DNA of 64,000 nt from Coix lacryma-jobi var. lacryma-jobi (GCA_009763385.1 CM019831.1:79643845-79707844), one strand, 5' to 3'. Counted from the stretch's first letter, positions 11,131 through 21,989 are shown. The notes: generated by a model not told the origin, from the sequence alone. Made by a program: numbers and translations.

Positions 11131-11611
11131 TGGCCGTGTCCCGGGGTGCCCGGGCTTCTGGTGTCTTCATGTTTATCTTCCGTCGGTTTCCTTCTAGGGG
11201 AAGCTATCTGTGTGGATTTCCTGGTTTAGTCCCTGCAGAATCACAATTCACCAAAACTCATGGAATATTGTCAATTGAAACCCTAATCCTGTTTGGTGAT
11301 TTAATTCATACCCTTTTCATATTTATTTATGCTTTAATTATGAAAGATAACCAGTGTCAACAATAAATAAAGGGGTAGAGCTCCCTCTCAAAGATGTCAT
11401 CACACATCAACACATTTTTTAGTCATTCCACTTTGTATTTGGAGCTCTCTACCTTAGTTTAGATCTTCTAGTAGTTGGAGCAAGTACTACTTGCAAAATA
11501 GGAGGAGAAGTTGTAAGGATCAACTTGGTATGAATACTAAGTTCCTCTTTTCATACTTGTTCTTGTTCGCTTAAGATCAACATTGTTATGTCCTTGAAAT
11601 AGAGCTATGTT

Positions 11612-11882
11612 TGTAATGTCTCTCCTCCACAAGGTCGGTCCCACTTACATCTGACAGCTTTTCTAGGACATAGACTTTCCTCACAGACCAACACCAGTCT
11701 TTTTTGCGCACTTTGTCCTCACTCATGCGCACCCGGGAAGAACTTCCTGGTCGGTCACCCATCCCTAAATTTCTTCAGGCCGAGAATGCTTAACGTTAGA
11801 GTTCTTTGAAGATGGGCTTCCGAAAAGAAGTTGCAACTTATTTGTATGAGTATCCTATTAATCCCTAGGCCAGGATGTTACA
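11612..11882 (-). mobile_element. Solo LTR of a Cassandra TRIM retrotransposon, 271 bp
   Basis: Edges TGTAATGTC...GATGTTACA on the plus strand, flanked by the 5-bp duplication ATGTT (11607-11611 and 11883-11887). The inside matches the 5S rRNA-bearing LTR known for Cassandra, read on the minus strand. Internal sequence and second LTR are gone, so this is a solo LTR left by recombination inside the LTR of element C. Confidence 0.88.
11733..11830 (-). ncRNA. 5S rRNA-like domain inside the Cassandra LTR
   Basis: On the minus strand the segment keeps the order of 5S rRNA blocks: GAACTC-like start, a GTTAAGC box, then GGATGGGTGACC and a CAGGAAGTTC block matching the C box of the pol III internal promoter. 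The spacing resembles plant 5S rRNA, but the sequence has changed at many places, so it is not a ribosomal gene. Cassandra elements are known to carry such domains; whether this copy is transcribed cannot be told. Confidence 0.8.
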
Positions 11883-12824
11883 ATGTTATTGTTCATCGTT
11901 CATCGTGCTAGAGTTAGTTCATAGTTTTAGATCTTTGTTCATCATGAACATGAATATTGTTCTTCATTCGACATGTTTAGATCTTGTTAGCTTAGTGTCA
12001 TGTGTTGGGTGGCATTTTGCCGTGCCTTCGGGTGCGCTTACATCTTTATCAGGGAGGTGTAAGTGTTCTTCATGTGCGCGAGAGTGGTTCTTGGGTATAT
12101 GGAGATGGGTGAATGCCTGACTTAGTCCATGGTTGAGGGGTAGGTGGCAGGTGGTGACATCCCTGTCCGTCCCTTGCAATCCCTCACGTTTGGCTTTGGG
12201 GTAGGAGTCTAAATTGCCCATTTTATTCTGCTGGCAGACCAGTGTTCCCGGGTTTCCTAATCCATCCAATACTTAGCACTAACGTTAACTTGATTATAAC
12301 ATGTATACTTAACATGACCTTGTTCAGATCCATGCTCCGTAGGATATTCTTTATTCTTTTATTCTTTCTTCTATCCTTGTAGAAGCTTCATATATCTTAG
12401 ACAATGTGTGTGTGTGTGTTGATCCCACTATACAAATCAATGTTTATCCTCCTGCTATGGTTAATTGGTCAGCTGTGCATGTATTATGTTCTTGTCATGG
12501 GTATATCTTGGATCCTTCGCATCTAGCCTTCCCAGTGGTAAAATATAAATAATGAAACCTGGAATACTCCCGGTGAAATGCTCCAACGGTAACCCCATGC
12601 GCTTGCAGACTTTGTGTGTAAATGAATTGGTTTACCAGGCCAGCCTCTCAGGCCGTCACTAAAGCCACACGTTTTGGTATATGAAGTTCCATCGCACTTC
12701 AGCGCCGATAACGAATGTGTAGCTAGAGTGGTTGTGTCTGAGGTTGACAGTGACGTCCTTTGATTGCATCGCTAGGAACCAACATACTCAGTGTATGTCA
12801 TTAAGGAATGTCAATAGGCATTCC

Positions 12825-12842
12825 TGGCGCCTTGCCCGGGGA
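12825..12842 (+). other. Primer binding site of element C
   Basis: TGGCGCCTTGCCCGGGGA, a two-step variant of the Athila-type PBS, following the 5' LTR end. Confidence 0.75.
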
Positions 12843-12884
12843 TGATGGCCTACCACAGTGATGATGCAAAGAGATGTCAGTAAG

Positions 12885-13509
12885 TGAAGGACCAAGAACG
12901 CTGCCAGAAAGCGACCAGAGGGGGGTGAATGGGAGCCTAAAAATTTCTTTCGAAACTTTTACTTCTGTCTCACAAATCAACCCCCAAAATCTTCGACCGA
13001 AACGTGATGCCTACGACCCTTGGAAGAGGGTGGATGATCCCTAGGATCACAGCGAGGCACCACCAAACGAGAGCAAGCCAAACACCAAAAGCTCTGGCTC
13101 GAGTTCAACCTCTAAAACTCGGAAACCGGCTGCACCCAGGTTTTGAGGCCCAAACCTGGAAACCGTCCACTCAGTGGTTTTTCTGTGGCTCAACCACCAA
13201 ACCGACGCTGTAGAGGGATGCACCGCCCATGCACCCTGTCCACCCGCAAGTCTTCACTTGTTGCTGTCCCAGGCTGTCAGCCACCACGGCCGATCCACAG
13301 GCCATCGGTCCGTCAGTCCAAGCCTCACGTCCGCCCTTCACCGCTCTAGGTCCATCGGCACGGCAGGTCTCTAATTGACCTTCACCTTGCCTTTGATCAC
13401 CATATCCGAGCTCAACACCTGCACAACACAAGCCAAAGAACATGCGCATCATCCCAGTTTACAATCACTCATCATCTCAAGATCCGGCATACACCCATGT
13501 ATCCTCCAC
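12885..13509 (-). mobile_element. SIRE-type solo LTR A, internally deleted (625 bp)
   Basis: Starts TGAAGGACC and continues with the GCGACCAGAGGGGGGTGAATGGGAGC block that is the reverse complement of the 3' edge of the copia LTRs at 33422 and 41762. Its far end matches that of solo LTR B (CGGCATACACCCATGTATCC...CA). About 1.4 kb present in LTR B is missing. One hairpin unit of the LTR B array remains at 13136-13159. No matching 5-bp duplication was found, so the right edge is approximate. Confidence 0.72.
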
Positions 13510-15389
13510 AGCTGCACCTTCGACAGAAGAACCACCAGTTTCTGCACCAAGCTCAACTCCCGCCCTAGCCATGACCCTACGCGACTTCTCTGTCCCCGCT
13601 GTTGCCAACATGCCCACTGGGCCCGCTGTCGACACCGGTGACAAAGCTTTTGAGCTAAGGACTGGCCTCATCACCATGGTGCAAGCAAACCCATTCTGTG
13701 GTTTGCCAAACAAGGACGCGAACGGACACCTTCAAAACATCCTGGAGCTCTGTGACACCATCGTCATCAAGGACATCACTCCAGATGTCATCAGGCTCTG
13801 ACTGTTTCCCTTCTCCCTCATGGGGAAGGCGAAGCAGTGGTTCTACAAGAACCCGACAGATGTCACCACATGGGACAAATGTTCGGCGGTGTTCCTTGCA
13901 AAGTTCTTCCCTTTGGGCAAAACAACTGCCCTGAGGGGACGAATTACCAGCTTTCCGCATAACTCAACGGAGTCCGTGCCCGAGGCATGAGAACAGCTGC
14001 AAGAATACATTGTAGCATGTCCCCATCACGGGATGGAGGAATGGCTGGTGCTCCAAACGTTCTACGAGGGGCTCACGCCCATGTCAAGGGGACACCCGGG
14101 TGCTACAGCTAGAAGGGCATTCATGTCCCTGACTGTTAACAGGGCTAAGGCCCTGATTGACAAGGTGATGGTGAACCAAGCTTGGGGAGATGGAAGACCC
14201 CAAGCTAAGTCACAAAAAGGCATGCATACCGTAAAGGAGGCGGATATGCTTGCCGTAAAAATAGATCTTCTGCTTAAGAGGTTGGACGAGAAGACGACGA
14301 CAAGAGAAGAAAGAGGTATCGTCTAAGCCATGGATGTGCACATGACGTGCAAAGTGTGTGGAGAAACCGGGCACTCGGGGAATGATTGCCCCGAGACCCG
14401 CGAAGATGCTGCGTACATCAACAATGGGTTTCGCCCGCAAGGCGGAAGCTCCTGGAACAATCAGCATCAGCCTCCATATCAGGGAGATAACTAGAGCTAC
14501 AACTTCAACACACCTACCTTCACGGAACTTGTGTTAGGGCAAGAAAAGATCAACGAAAGCATCTCCAAGAAGCTTGCCTACAATGACAAGACCCTTGAAG
14601 GAATGAACTCCAAGATCGAGGGCCTAGCCTTGGTAGTGAAGAACCAACTGAGCTTCAACAAGATGATAGAAACCCAACTAGCTCAGATTACAAAGGCAAT
14701 CCCAGTCAACGAGTTGGGGAAAATCCTAGGGCAACCTGAGACCTCCCTCGAATCTGTCAAACTCATCACTGCAAGGTACAGCAAGCCCCCGAGTTGGCCC
14801 GTCTATCATTATTATCTTGATCCACCCTTCATGGCGAAGAAGGAAGATCCGGGCCGACCCCCCATCGAGTGTGCCATAGGAGCACACAAGTTCCGCAATG
14901 CATACTACGACCTTGGAGCAAGTGTTAACATCCTCTCCAAGGTAGTATACGAGAAGATTCTTGGTGGTCCGTTGTCAGCCACCAACATCATGCTCCAGAT
15001 GGCCAACAATGATATGCAGGCCAGAGGGGGTAGCTAAGGACATCCTGATCCGCATCAAGGACGACTACATCCCCGTCGACCTCGTCATCCTAGACATGGG
15101 AAAATATGAGGATGTCCTGCTCCTTTTGGGACGACCATTCTTGAACACGACTAACGTCGTGATATTCATCTCCGAATGGTGGATTCACTTTCAGCTTCCT
15201 GAAAGGACTATCAGATGCCGGTTCAACGGATACTTCTGTCGTGAACCTGCATGGAAGCAGCAGAAAGTGAAGAACCCAAAGCCCATCATGCCTACTCCAG
15301 CACCCTCGGCCAAGCCATGGCTGGTATGGCGGAAGAAAAAGCAACCACCTCAATCTCCTAGGTCGGAAGCTTCTACTTCGGGAAAGTAG
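13510..15389 (+). pseudogene. Athila-like gag-protease of element C, four stops and a frameshift
   Basis: Capsid and protease region. The frame (reading through 13799) is interrupted by TGA 13799-13801, TGA 13988-13990, TAA 14324-14326 and TAG 14492-14494. It then shifts frame around 15025-15037 at a G run, after which the protease tail (ILIRIKDDYIPVDLVILDMG) is read in another frame to 15389. Domains: Athila-type capsid (about 13560-14230), zinc knuckle C-K-V-C...H...C at 14348-14389, coiled linker (14530-14720), and protease core DLGASVN with its catalytic Asp at 14909-14911. The capsid aligns by eye with that of element D across its length. All four stops fit C-to-T or G-to-A changes, as expected for a long-methylated transposon. 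No pol follows. Confidence 0.88.
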
Positions 15390-15861
15390 AGGAGGTATAG
15401 CCCTACTACCAGGCTATAAATGGTATGTCCTCAGCCATAGGTATAATGGTAGTTATCCTTTTTCAAAATTCATTTTTTTAAAAAAAATCATATTTGATTT
15501 CAATTATGCATAGAGAAATTTCAAAAATTAGAACTATTTGTTTTTAATCAATTTTTTCAAAATGCATGGCAAAATGTTTAAAAATCATTTTCCAAATAAT
15601 TTTTTTATATTACTATTTCTTATTTTTCAAAAATATTTACAAAAATCTAAAAAAGCATCAAACTTTGTGGAAATTTACAAAACTAGGAGAAACAAATTTT
15701 TCTGGAGTTGGAGACCAACGACTAGGTGCTTCAAGTAGCCATTGGGGGCATCCAGCTGAAGGGGGAGGCACACCGGGCCCACACACCACCAGGGTGACCA
15801 ACGACTCCCTCCTTCCTCCAACGGCTACTAGCTGTTGCCCTTGATCCCTTCCAGTTGGTCA
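15390..15861 (+). other. Noncoding spacer of element C
   Basis: A/T-rich stretch (15440-15700) with many AAAATTT words, then a more mixed part. No gene, RNA or repeat recognised beyond short A/T runs. It leads into a promoter-like TATA segment now split by solo LTR E. Confidence 0.55.
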
Positions 15862-15866
15862 CCAGC

Positions 15867-17395
15867 TGTTGGTATAAATTAACGCACACTCTACTTTATC
15901 CGCAAGCGCACAGATAAAATCTACCGATGTAGCACTTCACCGGAGTAACCCAGTTTTAATATCGAACCCAAAGGAACGGATAGCGTTAAGTCTTAAAGTT
16001 TAACCCCTGAGTAGCTAACAAGGACGGAGAATCTAGAAGTATAAAGGGGATCACTAAGGCTGTCTAATTCCAATTTAAGAGTGATATGTTTATATTATTC
16101 TTAGTGGGGAAGTTGCCATAAAAGGTCACAAACAGAGTAAGAGTCTTTTATGCAAATGTATAATCCTACCGAGCCTACACATGGGTAAGTGGACTATAGA
16201 AGAATCAACAAGGCTATAATTGTCACCCTTGCGAATAAACACTACTACAGGCGTTATAGGAGGCAATTATGAGCTATCGAGTCTAAGCACCACGCTTACA
16301 CAATCCAACTACTCTAACTCTAGCGCAACTAGAATTAAAGTACTCAAAAGAGAGTCATAAACCTTAAGAATAATAAGAACAATGGCTTAAACTTAAATAT
16401 AGACGTTGATTACCGAAATAATCGCTGAAGCAAGTTGAAGATGAACTTGAATCCGCAGGTACAAGATGAAGAAGTTGATCCGATAGGCCGGAGCTCCTTC
16501 TTGATCTCTTCTTCTCTCTCTCTCTCTCTCTTGTAGTTCTAATATAAGACTAGGTTCTAAACCTAAACTAGAGGGGTAACTAGTCTTCTACTTGAAAGAT
16601 GGCTCTTGAAGTCTTCTTCTAGGGTTTCTGAATGAGGCATAGACTTTTCTAAAGATAGACTTGTTCTTCCCTGGGCCTGGGGGCGTGTATATATAGCGCT
16701 GAGGGATCAACCGTGGCCGTTAGATCAAACCGACTTCATGGAGGGCTGAGATGGATCCTCAGAGGCGGTAGAGGAAGGTTCCAGAAGGGGGAGGTTGACG
16801 GCTCCATGGGCCCACCGACGGGTGGGCCCACAAACCGATCGGTCCCACCTGGAGGTGGCCCGGGGTGCCCCGCCTCGTGGGGTCTTCAGGTGTTCTCTAG
16901 AATCTTCTGGAGTATTCCTGACTTGGCGGTTGCGTTATCTCCCGTCGGTTTTCTTCCAGGGGAAGCAATTGAGGGTTGTTTTCCGGTTTAATCACTCTTT
17001 CCATCTGCTGGAAAACTCCCTGGAAGACAGTAATTCACCAAAGCTGTTGGATCTGTCACTTTAGCCCCTCAATTATGTTGCTTGGTGATCACTTCAGGTT
17101 GTTCTAGAAGCTTCCAAGTCGTATCCAACTAGGACTCTTGCTCCGGGACTCCAAATGTAGTAAACTGTATGTCTGTTTCAATCGTCTCGACGAGCTCTTC
17201 GTAATGTTGTGCTCTGTTTCATCACTTGAGATGCTTTTATATAGTGCAAATGTTGATAACCCTGCAAAACAAGTGAGAACAACACAACTCGTGGAACTTG
17301 TTAGAATCAAATCCTACAACTATGCTTTATAGTTCATTTAATATCATTCTATGCATTAGTTGATGGTATAATATTGACTGTAAGGACCATCAACA
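15867..17395 (-). mobile_element. Athila-like solo LTR E with CCAGC target duplication, 1529 bp
   Basis: Plus-strand edges TGTTGGTATA (15867) and ACCATCAACA (17395). The bases CCAGC occur at 15862-15866 and again at 17396-17400, a clean 5-bp duplication. Near the left edge is CCGCAAGCGCAC, as in the LTR of element D. A minus-strand TATA run lies at 16688-16695. There is a hairpin TGGGCCCACC-gacg-GGTGGGCCCA near 16807-16830 and a small (CT)n near 16510-16532. No genes inside. Confidence 0.9.
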
Positions 17396-17400
17396 CCAGC

Positions 17401-17410
17401 TCTATAAATA
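17401..17410 (+). promoter_or_regulatory. TATA box before the accessory ORF of element C
   Basis: TCTATAAATA directly after the solo LTR E duplication, followed by a C/T-rich leader (17435-17520) and the accessory ORF. It could drive a separate transcript for that ORF; this is inference. Confidence 0.5.
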
Positions 17411-17580
17411 CCTAGGGTGCTGGTTGAGCTCTTCTCATCCTCACTTCCTCACATTTCTCACTCACATTCCATCTCCTAGCTTCATACCTCACCTTCACAC
17501 CACTTCCACAAAATTTGTGCAAGGTACTAGCAGCAAAGACCTTGTCCAAAAACCCTCTCTAGCTCCACTCCACAAAGATC

Positions 17581-18132
17581 ATGAAGGGTTTTGGAAGAGC
17601 TCTCTTCGGTGCAATGAAGGGAGTAGCGGGGAGAAGCGCTCGTGAAAGCTGAAGCGCACCCTACTCCGTCGATCAAAAAGAGAGCTCGGTACAAAAAGAT
17701 TATCCACCGAGTGCAAGCCAAGCCGGTGCAGCAAGCACGGATGACAACAACGTCTTCCGCGATGGAGAATAGGAATTCTAGGCATAAACGATCCTCCGGG
17801 ACCGTGCCTTCGTCCAAACGCCGCAATTCGACCCCGACCTCCTTGAAAAGATAGGTATGGATTCAGAATTCCGCACTATTTTCAAAGCAGTTGGTTGGGA
17901 TTAGGTTGACCCCCTATATGAGGAAGGCTCCCGCTTCCTAACCACCCAATTCTTATGCACCGCAGTAGAAGTAGAGAATGGCTTTACCTTCCGCATGTTT
18001 AACACTAAGTACTTAGTACCATGGAAGGATTTTGTGAATCATGTCGGTTTTAATAAGAAATGCTCTATCGATCTTGGCCACTCACTTAAGAGTTTTAATC
18101 GCCACAAGTTTTGGGGCGAAATTTTGGGCCAA
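17581..18132 (+). pseudogene. Accessory ORF of element C, part 1 (Athila ORF-type domain)
   Basis: A short open start (from 17581, GFGRALFGAMKGVAGRSA) is followed by an interrupted, charged stretch. A recognisable domain then begins near 17800 and reads through a TAG at 17902-17904 to 18132: MDSEFRTIFKAVGW..., GSRFLTTQFLCT, FTFRMFNTKYLVPWKDFV, and RHKFWGEILGQ. This resembles the extra ORF found in grass Athila-like elements; its function is unknown. The frame continues without a break on the far side of solo LTR B (20243), so the insertion split one coding region. Confidence 0.7.
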
Positions 18133-18513
18133 TGAAGGACCGAAAGTGCTACCAGAAAGCGACCAGAGGGGGGGTGAATGGGAGCTTCAAATTTTCCTTT
18201 CGGAAACTAATAGTCTCTGTCCCAGAAAATCAACCCCAATAGCAAAACCGATGCGCGTGATGTCCACGACCCAAGAGAATGGGTGGATGTTCCCTAGGAA
18301 GACAGCGGGACACCACAAAAGCTTCCTCACCCGAGTTCACGCAAGTCAACTAGTGACAGGATGGACTTTGGGGGTGAATGGGATTCAGGCTATTTTACGA
18401 AGCGGGAAGCCCGATTTCTGTAGAGCACGAAGTCAGAAATCCAACGCAAAAGCCAGAAATCAAAACCGACAACGAACGATCGAACCGCGGACGAAACTGC
18501 GCAAACTCAGCAG

Positions 18514-18790
18514 CATCGGATGCTGGCAGCATCCGATGACCAACCAACGGACGCGTCCGATGCAAACAAAGCAAATCTGGAACCTTACTGCATAGGCATC
18601 GAACGCTGCTACAGTGAAACAGTAGCGTCCGATGCTCGACCTCCGGCGCGTCCGATGGCAACGGATGCTCCGATGGTCAGCGTCTGATGCTCCTTTAAGA
18701 TCACTGTCAGGTGACACGTGGCAACAGACGCGCCGGTGTGACAAACTCAGCGTCCGATGCTCCCAGGTTCAGCGTCCGATGGTCCCGAAA
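18514..18790. repeat. Family word GCGTCCGATG, direct and inverted copies
   Basis: About eight copies of GCGTCCGATG or close variants. They open with a strong hairpin, CATCGGATGCT-ggc-AGCATCCGATG (18514-18538), with an 11-bp perfect stem. Confidence 0.75.
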
Positions 18791-19575
18791 CAACGCTGTT
18801 CTTCCGCAAAATTCACCCGATCTCCTCCGAATCAAAAGCACTAAGGCCTAGACTTGGTATGAGGAGTTCCAAGGATGTTAGTGAGCTATCCCAAAAGAAT
18901 CATGGCTCGAACCTAACTCCAAATCGGTGAATTGGAAGAATCCGGGACTAAGGGAGCAAAACCGATCCAAAACAAAAATCGACCGATCTACTAGCTCATG
19001 AGGTTAGAGGAGAATTCCTTCGGTGGAAAGAAGTGCCACACGATCTAGAACAACTTGGTTCAAACGGATTTGCAAGAGATGCACCGAGCAAAGAGATCGA
19101 TCGACGGGAAAAACGTGGAGAAAAGTAATCCGTGAAGAACACAATCAAAACACGAATCACAACCACGAAATTGCAACCGTGTGGCTACCACACGCTACAA
19201 CACTGAGATTACGGTCTCACTTCCTCAAAATCTCACGGGCACAGAGGTATTGTTCTCTTCTCTGTGGATCTCAGGTTTGCTACAGCAGGGGGGTGGGAGA
19301 GCAGGAAAACCTAGAAGGCACAGAGCAAATGGCTGAGATGGATGGGGAGGTGGGTGTCTCCCCCTACTTATCCTAATTCTAACTATTCCTAATTTCCACT
19401 CTACCCCTAACTACTTACAGAGCGAACCAGCTAAACCCTAAGGTTATTCTGGACCAACTCGATGGTAGGTGGATACGACGGCCACGCCCGCACAACTCGT
19501 AGTGTTGCCTCGACGCAACCTTCCGATTGCCGCCACGTGCCGCCACCGCTCTGCGTCCTCTTCACGGACTTCGCC

Positions 19576-19847
19576 CCCGGTTTTGTGGCCGAAACCGGGA
19601 AACCAGGTCTTCACGATCAGCCCCCGGTTTTGTGGCCGAAACCGGGAAACCAGGCCTTCACGATCAGCCCCCGGTTTTGAGGCCCAAACCGGGAAACCAG
19701 CCCACCGTAGTCTGAGTTTTGTGGCCGAAACTCAGCAAACCCGCAGCACCCAGGTTTTGAGGCCCAAACCTGGAAACCGTCCTCAGCCCGAGTTTTGTGG
19801 CCAAACTCGAAAACCATCCGCGCCCAGGTTTTGAGGCCCAAACCTGG
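19576..19847 (-). repeat. Covarying hairpin array in SIRE-type solo LTR B
   Basis: Seven short hairpins at 19576-19599, 19623-19646, 19670-19693, 19712-19735, 19750-19773, 19789-19809 and 19824-19847. Stems on the plus strand: CCCGG/CCGGG (three times), CTGAG/CTCAG, CCAGG/CCTGG (twice), CGAG/CTCG. The centre is always TTTTG(T/A)GGCC(G/C)AAA. Spacing is 47, 47, 42, 38, 39 and 35 bp. It lies 200-480 bp upstream of the likely TATA segment. Confidence 0.88.
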
Positions 19848-20237
19848 AAACCGTCCACACGATGGTTTTTCTCTGGCTCTACCACCAAACCGAAGCAGTA
19901 GAGGGGATGCACCGCTCGTGCACCCCGTCCACCGACACGTGTCCCCAAGTCCATGACCCAGGCAACACCGTGCCCGCAAGTCTTCGCTCGTCGCTGTCCT
20001 AGGCTGCCAGCCACCACAGCTGATCCTCAGACCACCGGTCCCTCAGTCCAAGCCTCACGTCCGCCCTTCACCGCTCCCGGTCCGTCGACACGGCACGTCT
20101 CTACTTGACCTTCACCTTGCCCTCGATCACTGTCTCCGTGCTCGACACCAGCACAACACAAGCTAAAGAACCTACGCATTATCCCAGTTGACAATCACTC
20201 ATCACTCAGAGACTCGGCATACACCCATGTATCCGCA

Positions 20238-21293
20238 GCCAAACGGTAGTTGGCAAGTTCCAGCATCGCAACATGCAAATTCACCATCCTACCTTGAGGC
20301 TTATACACCGTTGGATAGCTATGACTCTGTTTCCTAGCCAGGACATTTGCTTTATTAGAAATGATGAATTAAGAATACTCTTTGCGATTGTCCACAAAAT
20401 TATAGTTGCTCCTGCTTGTGAAATGTTTTTACACATGCTAGAGTTGTTTTGGGTTTCGACTTCTATATCCTGCACATCCCTTGTAACTCGTATTGCTGAG
20501 AGTGTTGGTGCGTTGGAAGGACACGATGTTGCATACATCCCATTCCCCGCACCATCATCAATGAAGCATACTTGATGCAAGTGCACAACTTAAAAGTGAA
20601 AGAAGATGGAACGATCGTATACTTTTTCCCTAGATTTATTAACGAGTATCTGTTACCTAACCCGGAACTCGCTTTTTATAAATGCCGGGAATTCACCCTT
20701 CCTCTTGTTTCACAAGAAGAAGCCCGAAAAAGTACATCCTCTCACAGGTCAACCAGGAGCAGAACAAGGCAGGAAGCAGGATCAAGATCGCAGGCACCAT
20801 CAATTTCCGCTCCACAACCAGCCATGCAGGGATGGTATCCCACCAAGCAGGTACCTGGGTTCACACCCGGATATCTTCCTGGCTAGGACGTCCTACGTCT
20901 GCAGTCTATGGCTGGTACGGAGTGGCCTGAATAGAGCCACGCAGCTTGAGCCCAAAGAACATGGGCCGAGTCATCAGACTCCAAAGGGCTACCACCTTCA
21001 GTCCCACCAAGGCAATCCATCGCCTTGGAAGGCCTGAACACGAGGATTAAAGGGCTGGAGATCTGCAACGATTACATTCAGGGCTCCATGAATGAACAAG
21101 CCCAATGGAACCAACGCTGGGATGCCAGACATTACCAAATTGACGCTAGACAAACATAATCACTTGAAGAAATGCGCCAGGTCCATGCACTGCATCGACA
21201 ACAACAAGAGCAGCAACTGGCATATTGGGTGTTTGTGGGGTATTATCCTTGTGGTCCATACGCCGCTAGCTTGGGGGGAGGAGCCCCATAGGT
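20238..21293 (+). pseudogene. Accessory ORF of element C, part 2
   Basis: Continues the frame of 17857-18132 after solo LTR B: residues MQIHHPTLRLIHRWIAMTLF and onward, with IRNDELRILFAIVHK and SLVTRIAESVGALE. A frameshift near 20555 moves the reading to the frame of 20572 (MQVHNLKVKEDGTIVYFF...PLVSQEEARKS). It then becomes low-complexity and interrupted to about 21290, where a Q/R-rich end (LHRQQQEQQLAYW) is followed by a G-rich segment. It resembles Athila-like extra ORFs; function unknown. A relic. Confidence 0.7.
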
Positions 21294-21984
21294 ACCTTGT
21301 ATCTTGTATCTGCATTGCATATTTCCCTTTCTAAATCTTGCATTGCATATTTAAATTCAATTTTCTGTTTTTCACACTAAAACATAAAAAAATGATTCCA
21401 CTCACATCTGTATGTCAAGCATGCCTCTGTTATGTCCTTGTTGAAATGATGAATAGTTTCATTGTTTAATGTTTCAATCTTGCTTAGCTTATAATTTTGA
21501 ATTCCTTGATATTTAAGTTTATTGGCTAAAACTGTTCATCCTATGAAACTTGAAACTCGTGGGTAGCATAAGTATGATCCTTGTCTAAACGTTGTTGCTT
21601 GATTTGATTCGATGAAATAGACTTTGCTATGACTTTGTTCTAAGTGACACTTGACATCCGAAGTTTTCATTTTTCAAAATATTAAAATTACAAGTTCCTC
21701 AATGATCATATATCCTACCAAAGCCATATGAGTTATTCATTTGAAGGAACCTTCTACTCATATGCTACTTGTAATTACATTGAGCCTTGTCAAATTGTTT
21801 GTGACCTATGTTGAGATTCTTGTCATACACCCATGATCTGAGATTCATGTACATTTCACAAATATCGCTAGCTCTTATACCAAGAGTTATGTACAACATG
21901 CCATCCATCCATCCACCAAATAAAGCTCCATCCACTTGTAACTTCCCTCTCACACAAAAAGTCCAAAAAAGAGCTATGGGCTAT
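21294..21984 (+). other. Noncoding tail of element C
   Basis: A/T-rich sequence without gene-like frames. It starts after AGCTTGGGGGGAGGAG (about 21268), which looks like an internal polypurine-type block. It ends in a GA run (21987-22001) where the Tat-like fragment joins. Confidence 0.5.
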
Positions 21985-21989
21985 GAAAG

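Larger units (their letters stand above)
7466..11362 (-). mobile_element. Element D: 5' part of an Athila-like Ty3/gypsy element, decayed
   Basis: Read on the minus strand from right to left: LTR (9532-11362), PBS (about 9507-9524), leader, gag and protease relic. The rest of pol would lie left of the window, beyond the CRM insertion at 7465/7466. The gag type and the tRNA-Asp type PBS (TGGCGCCGTTGCC class) are those of grass Athila-like elements. D is inserted at the TATA box of the LTR of element C: the five bases after its LTR are ATAAA (11363-11367). Confidence 0.85.
9532..11362 (-). repeat. LTR of element D, 1831 bp
   Basis: Plus-strand edges are TGTTGACACT at 9532 and AGTGTCAACA at 11362, a perfect 10-bp inverted pair, with the PBS just outside the left edge. 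A minus-strand TATA box lies at 10968-10976. The LTR shares blocks with solo LTR E (CCGTGGCCGTT...GATCAAACCGA and a GGTTCCAGAAG block), so the two are related families. Confidence 0.88.
11363..12816 (+). repeat. Right part of the 5' LTR of element C
   Basis: Begins in a TATA box (ATAAATAAAGGGG) at the edge of element D and ends about 12816, a few bases before an Athila-type PBS. It contains GTGCGCTTGC-like sequence near its end, typical of grass Athila LTRs, a short (GT)n near 12407-12420, and the Cassandra solo LTR. No genes seen. Confidence 0.7.
18133..20237 (-). mobile_element. SIRE-type solo LTR B with GCCAA target duplication, 2105 bp
   Basis: Edges TGAAGGACC (18133) and ATGTATCCGCA (20237), flanked by GCCAA at 18128-18132 and 20238-20242. 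The start block is the reverse complement of the end of the copia LTRs near 33400 and 41740. Inside are a set of CGTCCGATG words (18514-18790), a likely minus-strand TATA segment near 19363-19371, and the hairpin array (19576-19847). Removing the LTR and one duplication restores an open frame across the site. No genes inside. Confidence 0.9.

Noticed and set aside
9602..11362. Element D LTR starting at 9602 or 9609 after the inner PBS copy
   Set aside because: The perfect inverted edges TGTTGACACT/AGTGTCAACA fit only 9532-11362.
11733..11830. Working 5S rRNA gene
   Set aside because: Too many differences from plant 5S and enclosed in exact Cassandra LTR edges with a target duplication.
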